Shown in pieces: positions 18,310 to 27,541 of a DNA stretch of 64,000 bases. Below the pieces are notes generated by a model, which saw only the letters and a program-made list of their open reading frames with translations, was not told where the DNA came from and did not search any database. Position 1 is the stretch's first letter; every line of letters starts with the position of its first letter. The DNA comes from Hyphomicrobiales bacterium (GTDB lineage Bacteria; Pseudomonadota; Alphaproteobacteria; Rhizobiales; Rhizobiaceae): NCBI GenBank assembly GCA_900473045.1, contig UCKS01000028.1, positions 1 to 64,000 of the forward strand, given 5' to 3'. The position numbers and the translations under genes were made by a program.

Positions 18310-19785
18310 TCACCTGACCGGCCCCTTCCACGCAGCCAGTTCGACGGCGGCCCCCTTTAAGAGCAGACGCGACACACCGTCAGCAAGTGCTGCCCGGAAG
18401 CCCGCATCCCGGTTAAGATCCTCGGCGAAGACCTCGGTTATGCTCAGAAATGCCGCGACGATCTCTTCCGGATCTTCGAGCCCTTGCGTCAATGCCGCGA
18501 TCCGCCCGGCCAGCGGATCACGGACATCGATCGCCTCTCCGGCCTCATCGAGGCCGCGTGCATAAGACATCCATGCGGCAACCCCGAGCGCCAGCCGATC
18601 ATAGGAAGCCCCTGCCCGCATGCGGTCGCGAATCGTTCCGAGCAGCCGTTGCGGCAGCTTTTGCGATCCGTCCATGGCGATCTGCCAGGTGCGATGGCGC
18701 AGTGCCGCATTGTTGAAGCGGGCGATCAGCGCTTCCCGATAGCCTGCCAGATCGAAGCCGGCGAGCGGTGGCAGCGTCGGAGAAACCTCTTCGCGCATCA
18801 GTCCGTCGATCAGCACCTTCATGCCTGGCAAGGCCATCGCGTCCGCCACGGTTTCGGCACCGGCAAGAAAGCCCAGATAGGCAAGTGTCGAATGACTGCC
18901 GTTGAGAAGCCGCAGTTTCATCGTCTCGAAGGCGGAAACCTCGGGGACGAAGACGGCGCCCGCCTCCTCCCATGCCGGCCGTCCCAGCGGAAAATGATCC
19001 TCCAAGACCCACTGCCGGAACGGCTCGCTCACCACCGGCCAGGCATCGTCGACACCAAGCGAAACCGCAATGGCAGCGCGGTCTGCATCAGTTGTTGCCG
19101 GCACGATCCGGTCGATCATGGTCGATGGCGAAGCGACATCGGCGACGAAAGCGGCCAGTCCCGGATCGCGCAGCTCGGCAAAACGGCTGACGACGCGCTT
19201 CAGCACATGACCGTTCGACGGAAGATTGTCACACGATAACAGCGTGAACGCAGCCACCCCCGTTGCCCGCCTTCGCGCCAGAGCTTCGACAATGAAGCCG
19301 ACGGCCGATCTCGGTTTTCCCGGATTCTGCAGATCGTGGAGCACATCCGGATGGTTTTCATCCAGCCGGCCTGTCGCCGGATTGTGGCAATAGCCCTTTT
19401 CAGTCACCGTCAACGAGACGATGCGTGTCGCCGGATCAGCCATCCGCGCCAGAACAGCATGCGGGTCCTCCGGTGCAACGAGGGTTTCGATCACACTGCC
19501 GATGATGCGCAGTGTCTCGCCCTCTCCATCCTGCACCTTCAGCGTATAGAGCCCGTCCTGCGGTGCCAGCGCATCGCGGGTCTCAGTGCTGCGCAGCGAA
19601 ACCCCGCAAATCCCCCAGGTCGGATCGCGCGCCAGAACCTCGTCGGTAAACACCGCCTGATGTGCGCGGTGGAAGGCGCCGATCCCCAGATGAACGATGC
19701 CAACCGTCACCTTCGTCCGGTCGTAGTCCGGTTTTTCGATCGCTTCCGGCAGATGCGGCAGGGTTTCATTCGATAATCGGGTCAT
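18310..19785 (-). CDS. uxuB: Fructuronate reductase / mannitol dehydrogenase family protein
   Basis: Likely reduces D-fructuronate to D-mannonate with NADH. The 491-residue protein has the polyol dehydrogenase features GIVHLGIGAFHRAHQA near residue 30 and KLRLLNGSHSTLAYLG near 285. The start at 19785 (MTRLSNETL) overlaps the stop of the upstream permease as ATGA; reading further upstream in this frame only shadows the permease. The operon with uxaC and ABC genes and the divergent uxuA define the hexuronate route and favour UxuB over mannitol dehydrogenase or UxaB. Confidence 0.85.
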   Translation of the reverse strand: MTRLSNETLPHLPEAIEKPDYDRTKVTVGIVHLGIGAFHRAHQAVFTDEVLARDPTWGICGVSLRSTETRDALAPQDGLYTLKVQDGEGETLRIIGSVIETLVAPEDPHAVLARMADPATRIVSLTVTEKGYCHNPATGRLDENHPDVLHDLQNPGKPRSAVGFIVEALARRRATGVAAFTLLSCDNLPSNGHVLKRVVSRFAELRDPGLAAFVADVASPSTMIDRIVPATTDADRAAIAVSLGVDDAWPVVSEPFRQWVLEDHFPLGRPAWEEAGAVFVPEVSAFETMKLRLLNGSHSTLAYLGFLAGAETVADAMALPGMKVLIDGLMREEVSPTLPPLAGFDLAGYREALIARFNNAALRHRTWQIAMDGSQKLPQRLLGTIRDRMRAGASYDRLALGVAAWMSYARGLDEAGEAIDVRDPLAGRIAALTQGLEDPEEIVAAFLSITEVFAEDLNRDAGFRAALADGVSRLLLKGAAVELAAWKGPVR

Positions 19786-20624
19786 GATGCTGGCTGCTGT
19801 TTGGCGCGGGCAACGATCTGCGACGGATTGACGAATTGCAGGGCAAGGATCAACCAGAACAGCGTTGTCACCATGTAGATCACCGCCATGGCATCGATCG
19901 ATTGTCCGGCCCGAACGCCGGCGGCAAAGACGGCGTAGTAAAGCGAAACAACCAGCGTCTGGCTCGTCGGCCCGGCGATCAGGAAGGTCAGCTCGAACAT
20001 CGCAATCGTGCGCACCAATACCAAAAGCAATGCCGCCAGCATGCCGGGCAGCAGGAGTGGCAAGAGGATACGCAGAAACAGGCTGCCGGTGCCTGCCCCG
20101 AAGACGCGCGCCGCGGCCTCGATGCGCGGGTCGATCTGCTCGATGAACGGGATCATCACGAGAACGACGAAGGGTAGCGAGGGCACGAGATTGATCAAGA
20201 CGACACCCCAGAACGAACCGCCGAGACCAATCTGGTACAGCACCGTCGCCAGCGGAATGCCGTAGGTCAGCGGCGGAATCAGCAAAGGCAAAAGGAACAG
20301 GAGGACGACGAGGCGCTTGCCCGGAAAATCCCGCCGCGCCAGCGCATAGGCCGTGGTGACCCCAAGAATGCCGGAAATGATCACCACGGTAAAGACGATC
20401 TGGAACGTGACGAACACCACGCTCGACAGCTGAAACTCCTTCCAAGCGCTAAAATACCACTTTGTCGTCAGGCCGACCGGCAGCCAGGTTCCGAGCCAGC
20501 GGGTGGCAAAGGAATTGACCACCACGGCGGCAATGACGCCAATAAGGTTGAGAATGAATAGCCCGGCCACCGCCCAGACGGCCAGACGCCAGATTTTCGA
20601 CACGAGGCCCTGATCGCGGATCAT
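19782..20624 (-). CDS. ABC transporter permease (PotI/PotC-like)
   Basis: A 280-residue inner-membrane subunit with about six hydrophobic segments and the EAA-type loop (EAAARVFGAGTGSLFLRIL) that contacts the ATPase. The start at 20624 (MIRDQGLVSK) has a GGGAG RBS at 8 nt. It forms the channel with the permease at 20677-21555. The importer's operon position implies import of a hexuronate or a small oligouronide. Confidence 0.85.
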   Translation of the reverse strand: MIRDQGLVSKIWRLAVWAVAGLFILNLIGVIAAVVVNSFATRWLGTWLPVGLTTKWYFSAWKEFQLSSVVFVTFQIVFTVVIISGILGVTTAYALARRDFPGKRLVVLLFLLPLLIPPLTYGIPLATVLYQIGLGGSFWGVVLINLVPSLPFVVLVMIPFIEQIDPRIEAAARVFGAGTGSLFLRILLPLLLPGMLAALLLVLVRTIAMFELTFLIAGPTSQTLVVSLYYAVFAAGVRAGQSIDAMAVIYMVTTLFWLILALQFVNPSQIVARAKQQPAS

Positions 20625-20676
20625 AGCGGCATCTCCCGGAACAACGAGGGGTGGAGCGCAGGATTTGTCATCGTCA

Positions 20677-21555
20677 TCATCCCTTCGTCCCCCCGGTAGG
20701 GCCGCGGTAGAACATCGAGCGCGCGCCAAGAACGGCCAAAACGACGACCAGTTCCACCGCACCCATGATCATCGCGATCGCCGTACCCAGCGAGTGGTCA
20801 TATTGTTCGAAGGCCGCCTGGTAGGCGGCAATCGAAATCACCCGTGTCGGCCCAGCCGGCGCCCCGAGCAGAACAGCGGACGGAAAGACGGCGAAGGCCT
20901 GGACGAAGGCGAGGCAGAAGGTGACGGCAAGCCCCGGCACCAGCAGCGGCAGGAAGACTTTCGTGAACCGCTGGCGGGCGTTGGCGCCGAGGGTTGCGGC
21001 TGCCTGTTCGATCGCCGGATCAATGCCGGTCACATAAGACAGCGTCAAAAGGAACGCGAAGGGGAAACCGGTGATCACCAGCGAGGCAAAGACGCCCCAG
21101 TAATTGTTGGTGAGCTTCACGGGTGCATCCAGCAGCCCGACAAGCACCAGCACGCGATTGAACCAGCCCTGCGGCCCGAGAAACGTCAAAAGCCCGTCGG
21201 CCACGAATACCGTGCCGAGCGTGATCGGCAGGACGAGGATGGTGGTCAGCAGCCGTTGCCGCGTCATCAACCGGACGCGGAAAGCAATCGGCACGGCAAA
21301 GGCCAGATTGACGATCGTCACCGGCAGCGCCAGCCAGAGCGTCGATGCAATCGTGCGGTATTGAAAGGGGTCTCTGAAGAAGGTCACATAGTTGGCATAC
21401 CAGGCGCCTTCTTTCGGCATGATCGAATCGGCAAGCCCGTAGAAGAACGGATAGATGAACAGCCCGAGCATGACGGCGAGCCCCGGCAGGATCAGCAACG
21501 TCGTGCCATCAAAACCGCGCGCGGCAAGCCGGGTGCGAAGCGACGGCGTGCTCAT
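20677..21555 (-). CDS. ABC transporter permease (PotH/PotB-like)
   Basis: A 292-residue permease with about six membrane helices and an EQAAATLGANARQRFTKVFL coupling loop. Its start overlaps the stop of the ATPase gene by 4 nt. Together with the second permease, the ATPase and the binding protein it forms a complete polyamine/iron-type importer. Confidence 0.85.
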   Translation of the reverse strand: MSTPSLRTRLAARGFDGTTLLILPGLAVMLGLFIYPFFYGLADSIMPKEGAWYANYVTFFRDPFQYRTIASTLWLALPVTIVNLAFAVPIAFRVRLMTRQRLLTTILVLPITLGTVFVADGLLTFLGPQGWFNRVLVLVGLLDAPVKLTNNYWGVFASLVITGFPFAFLLTLSYVTGIDPAIEQAAATLGANARQRFTKVFLPLLVPGLAVTFCLAFVQAFAVFPSAVLLGAPAGPTRVISIAAYQAAFEQYDHSLGTAIAMIMGAVELVVVLAVLGARSMFYRGPTGGTKG

Positions 21556-22667
21556 GCCCCCGCCCCCTTAAACAGCAGCGCCCGGCCGGCGGCCGGCTGC
21601 AATGTCGCCAATGCGCCACGGGGCAAAGCCTGTTCGGCGCGGAAATAGAGATCGGAACCATCGGCGGACTTGGCCAGCCCGAAAAAGGCACGTCCGCGAT
21701 ATTCCATGTTGACGACCGTCGCAGGCATGCCGCTGCCGTCCTCGACGGCGACAAGATCTTCCGGCCGCACCGACAGCACCGCCGCATCGCCAACGGCGAG
21801 CGGTTCGCGCATCGTGCCCGTCAGCTGCGCCCCTGCCACATCAATCCGGGCCTCGTCACCGGATACACTGGTGACCCGGCCCGCGATGCGGGTGCGAAAA
21901 CCCATGAAATCGGCGACGTCGATATGGTTTGGCCGCTGGTAGAGGTCCTGCGGCGAGCCGATCTGCATGATGCGGCCCTGGTTCATCACGACGATCCGGT
22001 CGGCCAACGACAGCGCTTCGTCCTGATCATGCGTCACGTAAATGGTCGTCGAGCCGATCTGGTCATGGATACCGCGAATTTCGGCGCGCATCTCCAGCCG
22101 CAGCTTGGCATCGAGATTGGACAGCGGTTCATCCATCAACACGACCGGCGGCCGGATGACGATCGCCCGGGCAATCGCCACGCGCTGCTGTTGTCCGCCG
22201 GACAGTTGCCCCGGCAGCTTGTCGATCTGGCTTTCCAGCCGGACGAGTGCGAGCGCCTGTTCGATGCGCCGGTCGGCTTCCGAGCCGCGAATACCCTGCA
22301 TGGTCAGCCCGAAGCCGACATTGCGGCGCACGCTCATATGCGGAAACAACGCGTAACTCTGGAACACCATGCCGAAGCCGCGCTTCTCCGGCTCCAGCTG
22401 GTCGATGCGCTCGCCACCCAGCCGGATTTCGCCACCCGATAGGGCTAGAAGCCCAGCCACGCAATTCAGCGCCGTCGATTTGCCGCAACCCGACGGTCCG
22501 AGAAGGGCGATGAATTCGCCGGGCTCGATGGAAAGGTCGATGCCGTCAAGCGCGGTATAGGCGCCGAACGAGCGGCGCAGGCCATCCAGCTCAAGGCGGG
22601 CCGTCTGTTTGGGCGAAAGCACCGCCGCTGCGGTCTGAACCGGCAAATTCAAGGTCGTCTCCTCCAC
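21552..22667 (-). CDS. ABC transporter ATP-binding protein (PotA/UgpC-like)
   Basis: A 371-residue ATPase: Walker A GPSGCGKST near residue 57, signature LSGGQQQRVAIARA near 155, Walker B VVLMDEPLSNLD near 175, switch His in YVTHDQDEA, and a C-terminal TOBE domain (about 270-365) as in sugar and polyamine importers. Part of the uxaC-uxuB operon. Confidence 0.9.
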   Translation of the reverse strand: MEETTLNLPVQTAAAVLSPKQTARLELDGLRRSFGAYTALDGIDLSIEPGEFIALLGPSGCGKSTALNCVAGLLALSGGEIRLGGERIDQLEPEKRGFGMVFQSYALFPHMSVRRNVGFGLTMQGIRGSEADRRIEQALALVRLESQIDKLPGQLSGGQQQRVAIARAIVIRPPVVLMDEPLSNLDAKLRLEMRAEIRGIHDQIGSTTIYVTHDQDEALSLADRIVVMNQGRIMQIGSPQDLYQRPNHIDVADFMGFRTRIAGRVTSVSGDEARIDVAGAQLTGTMREPLAVGDAAVLSVRPEDLVAVEDGSGMPATVVNMEYRGRAFFGLAKSADGSDLYFRAEQALPRGALATLQPAAGRALLFKGAGA

Positions 22668-22724
22668 ATCGATAGGCAGTTCGAAACGGCGGCGAGACCG
22701 CCGCCGTTTCAGGTCCCGTCAGGT

Positions 22725-23900
22725 TCAGCCCTTGGATGCGCCGATCTGCTCGTCCCAGATCCGGAAAGCTTCGACGATCCGAGCCGGCTCAAGCGGCACT
22801 TCCAGCGGATTGTTGGCGATCCAGTCGGCATATTCCGGACGGCCGAACTCCTTGATGGCGTCCTGGCTTTCCTGCGGTGCCATCTCGATCGTCACGTCCT
22901 TCACGGCCGGACCCGGGTAGAAATAACCCTGGTCATAGGCGATGGCCTGCTGCTGCGGCTGCAGCATGAAGTTGATGATGTCGAGCAGAACGGCGACCTT
23001 CTCTTCGGATACGCCCTTTGGAATGACCGCATAATGCGCATCCGTCACCCAATGGAAGCCTTCGAGCTTGCCGACCTTGGCTTCAGCCGGAACGATGCCG
23101 AGTGCACGCGGGTTGATATCCCAGCCGGTCGTTGAGACGACGATGTCGCGGGTACCCTCGCCGAGTTCCTTCATCACCTGCGTCGTACCGGTGCCGTAAT
23201 ATTCGACGTTCTCACCCAGAGCCTTGAGATATTCCCAGGTCTTCGTCCAGCCTTTGACCGGATCGCGCGGGTCACTGTCGCCCAGAATATAGGGAAGCCC
23301 CATCAGAAAGGTGCGGCCGGGACCGGAATTGGCCGGACGGGCATACATGAACTTGTTCGGATTGGCCTTCGACCATTCCAGCAATTCCTGAGCCGTCTTC
23401 GGCGGTGTCGCAACCCGGTCAGGCATATATTCGATCAGCGGCCCGGATGGATAATAAGTAACGACGACACCCTGCTCCTTGGCGAGCGCCTGCATCTTGA
23501 ATGCCTGCGGCAAAAGGATGCTTTCCAGATTGGGTAGGTCGCCCTTATGTGCTGCAAGATCGATCCAAAGGCCTTGATCGAGGCCGGCTGCAAGCACATC
23601 CGTTCCGGTCAACACCAGATCGATATCGACCTTGCCGGCGGCCTGCTGTGCCTTGATCTTGGCCGGCAGTTCCGGTGCCGGGGCCTTGGTAAAGGCAAAG
23701 CTCGATACCCATTCCGGCTTTGCCGCCGCGTAGGCCTCGAGCATGCCCTGTGTCAGGGCAAGATTGCCGGCAACATCCACCACCGTGATGGTGACGGGGC
23801 TTGCCGGCGCCTTGAGCTGTGCAAAAAGACGGCCGGGCAAAAGCCCCAGACCGGCCAGGCCGGCAACCCCGCCGACAAAAGTCCTGCGTGTAACGTTCAT
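22725..23900 (-). CDS. ABC transporter periplasmic substrate-binding protein
   Basis: A 391-residue extracellular solute-binding protein. The N terminus carries a Tat-type signal (RRTFVGGVAGLAGLG) ending near LFAQ. The fold resembles the spermidine/putrescine or iron binding-protein class. Sitting between uxaC and the ATPase gene, it most likely delivers glucuronate, galacturonate or an oligouronide; the ligand cannot be read from sequence. Confidence 0.85.
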   Translation of the reverse strand: MNVTRRTFVGGVAGLAGLGLLPGRLFAQLKAPASPVTITVVDVAGNLALTQGMLEAYAAAKPEWVSSFAFTKAPAPELPAKIKAQQAAGKVDIDLVLTGTDVLAAGLDQGLWIDLAAHKGDLPNLESILLPQAFKMQALAKEQGVVVTYYPSGPLIEYMPDRVATPPKTAQELLEWSKANPNKFMYARPANSGPGRTFLMGLPYILGDSDPRDPVKGWTKTWEYLKALGENVEYYGTGTTQVMKELGEGTRDIVVSTTGWDINPRALGIVPAEAKVGKLEGFHWVTDAHYAVIPKGVSEEKVAVLLDIINFMLQPQQQAIAYDQGYFYPGPAVKDVTIEMAPQESQDAIKEFGRPEYADWIANNPLEVPLEPARIVEAFRIWDEQIGASKG

Positions 23901-23959
23901 GTCGTTCTCCTCCCTTGTTGTGCAGCGGGCGCCTCCTCAGCCGCCCGTCTGCCAGATAG

Positions 23960-25360
23960 TCACAGTCGATAGGCCCTCTTCGCCAGTCCGTAGGCGAGTT
24001 CACGCGCCAGACCGAACGCCTCCTCCTCATCAAGGCGGTGATCCGCCACGAGCCGGGCGAGATAGGCGCAGTCCACACGCCGCGCCATGTCGTGCCGGGC
24101 CGGGATCGACAGATAGGCGCGGGTGTCGTCGTTGAAGCCGACCGTATTGTAGAACCCGGCGGTCTCCGTCGTCGTCTCGCGGTAGCGGCGCATACCCTCG
24201 GGACTATCGAAGAACCACCATGCAGGTCCGAGCTTCAAGGCCGGATAATGGCCCGCAAGCGGTGCCAGTTCGCGCGAATAGGCGGTTTCATCGAGCGTGA
24301 AGAGGATCACCGTCAGCGCCGGGTTATTGCCGACCGCATCGAGCAGCGGTCTCAATGCCTGCACATAGCCGGTGGCCTGCGGGATATCCGCGCCCTTGTC
24401 CGGTCCGAAATCCGCAAACAGCGACGGATTGTGGTTGCGATAGGATCCCGGATGGATCTGCATCACCAGCCCGTCATCCCGGCTCATCCGCGCCATTTCC
24501 GTCAGCATCTGGCCGCGGAAGGCATCGGCTTCCGACGCGTCCGCGTGACCTGAAAGCACTTTGTCGAAGAGTGCCGCCGCATCGCGCGAAGACAGGTTTT
24601 CCGTCCGGGCGGTGGCATGACCATGATCCGTCGCAGTTGCACCGCGTTGCTTGAAGAAGGCACGCCGCGCCCGATGTGCATTCAGATAACCAGCCCATGT
24701 CGCCGCCTCCCCGGTCATGGCAAGGAAACGTTCAAGGTTATTGGCAAATCCAAGCACCTGCGGATCGACCACCGCATCCGGCCGGTACGTGGGCACCACG
24801 CGCCCATGCCATCCCGAATTTCGCACCGCGTCATGATGCTTGAGATCGTCAAGCGCGCTGTCCGTGGTGGCGATCACCTCAATGCCAAAACGATCGAACA
24901 GGGCACGCGGCCGCATTTCCGGCGTCGGGATCGCAGCCTCGATCCGGTCGAACAGGGCGTCCGCCGTTTTGGGCGAAAGGCGCTCGGTGAGCCCGAACAC
25001 AGTCTCCATCGAATGCTCGAACCAGATGCGCGTTGGCGTTCCGGCAAACAGATGAAAATGCTTGGCAAACAGTCGCCATATCGTGCGTGGATCCGCCTCG
25101 ACCGGCGCGCCGTCACGCCGGGCCACACCCAGGTCTTCCAGCCGCACGCCCTGCGAATAGAGCATGCGCGTCGCATAATGGTCCGGGGTGATGAACAGCG
25201 CTGCAGGGTCCGAAAACGGCTTGTCTTCCGCATACCAGGACGGATCCGTATGGCCATGCGGCGATATGATCGGCAGTCCGGCAACGGTCTCGTAAAGCTG
25301 CCTTGCGATCGCCCGTGTTCCGGGGTCGGCAGGAAACAGCCTGTCGGGGTTCAATGCCAT
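23960..25360 (-). CDS. uxaC: Glucuronate (uronate) isomerase
   Basis: Interconverts D-glucuronate/D-fructuronate and D-galacturonate/D-tagaturonate. The 466-residue protein fits the UxaC family: LPIISPHGHTDPSWYA near residue 30 (metal-binding HxH), HFHLFAGTPTRIWFEH near 95, and an IHPGSYRNHNPS segment. The start at 25360 (MALNPDRLF) is chosen for GGGAGGAG at a good distance. First gene of the operon uxaC-SBP-ATPase-permeases-uxuB, divergent from gntR. Confidence 0.9.
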   Translation of the reverse strand: MALNPDRLFPADPGTRAIARQLYETVAGLPIISPHGHTDPSWYAEDKPFSDPAALFITPDHYATRMLYSQGVRLEDLGVARRDGAPVEADPRTIWRLFAKHFHLFAGTPTRIWFEHSMETVFGLTERLSPKTADALFDRIEAAIPTPEMRPRALFDRFGIEVIATTDSALDDLKHHDAVRNSGWHGRVVPTYRPDAVVDPQVLGFANNLERFLAMTGEAATWAGYLNAHRARRAFFKQRGATATDHGHATARTENLSSRDAAALFDKVLSGHADASEADAFRGQMLTEMARMSRDDGLVMQIHPGSYRNHNPSLFADFGPDKGADIPQATGYVQALRPLLDAVGNNPALTVILFTLDETAYSRELAPLAGHYPALKLGPAWWFFDSPEGMRRYRETTTETAGFYNTVGFNDDTRAYLSIPARHDMARRVDCAYLARLVADHRLDEEEAFGLARELAYGLAKRAYRL

Positions 25361-25396
25361 TCCTGTCGCTCCTCCCGCTTCACGTCTTGGCAACGC

Positions 25397-25423
25397 TGTG
25401 AAACTGATATACTAGTATTCACA
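25397..25423 (+). promoter_or_regulatory. Probable GntR-type operator in the uxaC/gntR intergenic region
   Basis: The perfect 10-bp palindrome ATACTAGTAT (25409-25418) sits in the 89-nt gap between the uxaC and gntR starts, flanked by TGTGAA (25397) and TTCACA (25418). The location suits repression by the divergent FadR-type regulator; this role is inferred. Confidence 0.55.
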
Positions 25424-25449
25424 ACAGTGTCAACGCTTCGAGAGACCTC

Positions 25450-26172
25450 ATGCCGTCATCGCCCCAGAGCCCCGTCGTCGCACCCCTTCTTGCCGAGCCT
25501 GCGACAGCAAAGCTCCGGCGCGTCACCGCTGGATCGGCGATCTATGAAAGGCTGCATTCGGCCATCTCCTCGCTGCAGATGCCGCCCGGCATGCCATTGC
25601 AGGAGAAAAAGATCGCCGAGGAATTCGGCGTCAGCCGGACGCCGGTGCGCGAGGCGCTGCTGCGGCTGGCGGAGGCAGGGCTTGTCGATATCTTTCCCCA
25701 GTCCGGCACCTTCGTATCGCTGGTTCCGGTCGCGGCCATTCCCGAGGCGGTGGTGATCCGCAAGTCGCTGGAGGGAACGACGGTCGTATCGGCAACAGCA
25801 ATCGCAAACCTTTCCGACATCGCCCGGCTGGACGCCATCATCGCCCGCCAGCGTGTGCATGCCGCCCATAACGAGACGTCCCTGTTCCACGAACAGGACG
25901 AAGCCTTCCACGAGACGATTGCCGGCATCGCCGGCTATCCCGGCATCTGGGCCATCCTGAAAACCGTCAAGATCCAGATAGACCGCGCCCGGCGCCTGAC
26001 ACTGCCAGCGCTCGGACGCATGGAAAGCGTGATTGAAGAGCATGTAACGATCCGCAATGCCATCGCCGCTCATGACGTCGAAGGCGCCCGCACTGCGATG
26101 ATGCACCATCTGAGCGCCGTCATTCCCGACGTTGCCGAATTGCGCGTCATGCATCCCGGCTATTTTTGCTGA
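25450..26172 (+). CDS. GntR/FadR-family (FCD) regulator of the hexuronate genes
   Basis: A 240-residue regulator with an N-terminal winged helix (KKIAEEFGVSRTPVREALLR, about 57-76) and a C-terminal all-helical FCD ligand domain with metal-binding His (about 95-225). UxuR and ExuR of enterobacteria belong to the same subfamily. It is divergent from uxaC and just upstream of uxuA, so it probably represses both operons until a uronate intermediate binds. Confidence 0.85.
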   Translation: MPSSPQSPVVAPLLAEPATAKLRRVTAGSAIYERLHSAISSLQMPPGMPLQEKKIAEEFGVSRTPVREALLRLAEAGLVDIFPQSGTFVSLVPVAAIPEAVVIRKSLEGTTVVSATAIANLSDIARLDAIIARQRVHAAHNETSLFHEQDEAFHETIAGIAGYPGIWAILKTVKIQIDRARRLTLPALGRMESVIEEHVTIRNAIAAHDVEGARTAMMHHLSAVIPDVAELRVMHPGYFC

Positions 26173-26221
26173 ACAACGACACCGAACAACAATACCCAAT
26201 AAACCGGAGGAAGAAGCAGGC

Positions 26222-27409
26222 ATGCGTCAGGGATGGAGATGGTTCGGGCCGGATGCGCCGGTGACGCTGGACGATGTGCGCCAGACCGGGGCGACCAACA
26301 TCGTTTCGGCGCTGCATCAGGTACCGATCGGCAGGGCGTGGACTGAGAGCGAAGTCCGCGAGCGCCAAGCCCTGATCGAGACCACCCCGGCTGGACGCTC
26401 GCCACTCACCTGGTCCGTCGTCGAGAGCATCCCCATTCCCGATGCCGTCAAGCGCACCGGCGGAAAAGCCAAGGGCGAGATCGAGGCCTGGATAGCCAGC
26501 CTCGAGGCCGTCGCTGCCTGCGGCATCAACATCATCTGCTACAACTTCATGCCCGTCGTCGACTGGACGCGCACGGAACTGGATTTCGTCACTCCGACCG
26601 GCGCCACCGCCATGCGCTTCGACCATGACCGTTTTGCCGCCTTTGACCTGTTCGTCCTCAAGCGTCCCGGCGCCGAGAACGACTATTCGGACGAAGACCG
26701 CAAGCGCGCCAAAACCGTTTTCGAGGCGATGCCGGAAGCCGAGATGGCCGAGATCACCCGCATCATCACCTCCGCCCTGCCCGGCTCCACCACCGAGCCG
26801 ATGACGGTCCCTGGCTTTCGCGAACGCCTCGCCGCCTATAGCGGCATCGACGCCAGCCGTTTTCGCCAGAACCTGATCGAATTCCTTGAAGCCGTCACCC
26901 CTGCGGCAGAGGCGCTCGGCGTGAAGCTGACCCTGCATCCGGACGATCCGCCACGCCCGCTGTTCGGCCTGCCGCGCATCGCTTCGACCGCGGACGATTA
27001 TGCTGCCCTGTTCGACGCGGTGCCCTCGCCCGCCAACGGCATGTGCTTTTGCACCGGCAGCCTCGGGGTACGCGCCGACAACGATCTGCCCGCCATTGCC
27101 CGCCGCTTCGCCGCGCGCATCCATTTCGCCCATCTGCGCGCCACAACCCGTGAAGGCGACGGCCACAGCTTCCATGAAAGCGCCCATCTCGACGGCGACG
27201 TCGACATGGTGGCGGTGCTGAGGGAACTGGTCACCGAGGATCGCCGCCGCGCGCCCGAGAACACCATCATCTTCCGCTCCGACCACGGCCACCGCATGCT
27301 CGACGACCTCGAAAAGACCGTCACCCCCGGCTACCCCTCCATCGGCCGCCTGCGCGGTTTGGCTGAGTTGCGTGGTATCCTGCATGCGCTGGATGCGCGG
27401 CCGACATAA
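26222..27409 (+). CDS. uxuA: Mannonate dehydratase
   Basis: Dehydrates D-mannonate to 2-keto-3-deoxygluconate. The 395-residue TIM-barrel protein begins MRQGWRWFGPDAPVTLDDVR and contains the metal-site blocks LTLHPDDPP, FCTGSLGVR and HFAHLR, with RSDHGHRMLDD near the C terminus. RBS GGAGGAAG lies before the ATG at 26222, 49 nt after gntR. It completes the route uronate to fructuronate (UxaC), mannonate (UxuB) and KDG (UxuA). Confidence 0.93.
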   Translation: MRQGWRWFGPDAPVTLDDVRQTGATNIVSALHQVPIGRAWTESEVRERQALIETTPAGRSPLTWSVVESIPIPDAVKRTGGKAKGEIEAWIASLEAVAACGINIICYNFMPVVDWTRTELDFVTPTGATAMRFDHDRFAAFDLFVLKRPGAENDYSDEDRKRAKTVFEAMPEAEMAEITRIITSALPGSTTEPMTVPGFRERLAAYSGIDASRFRQNLIEFLEAVTPAAEALGVKLTLHPDDPPRPLFGLPRIASTADDYAALFDAVPSPANGMCFCTGSLGVRADNDLPAIARRFAARIHFAHLRATTREGDGHSFHESAHLDGDVDMVAVLRELVTEDRRRAPENTIIFRSDHGHRMLDDLEKTVTPGYPSIGRLRGLAELRGILHALDARPT

Positions 27410-27541
27410 ATGTAGCGGGACAAGGCCGCGTCAGGTCCAACGCGATCGAATTGCGGGCGTCTATGAATTTCCTGCCGAAGCCCTTTGGCCTCGACATTAT
27501 CGCCGGGTATTTCAAAGCCCCTTCGCGGGGCCAGGCACTGG

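Noticed and set aside
18310-20445. Apparent 711-residue fusion of uxuB with an N-terminal extension
   Set aside because: The extra N-terminal residues only read the permease gene in another frame. The ATGA overlap at 19782-19785 gives the real uxuB start.
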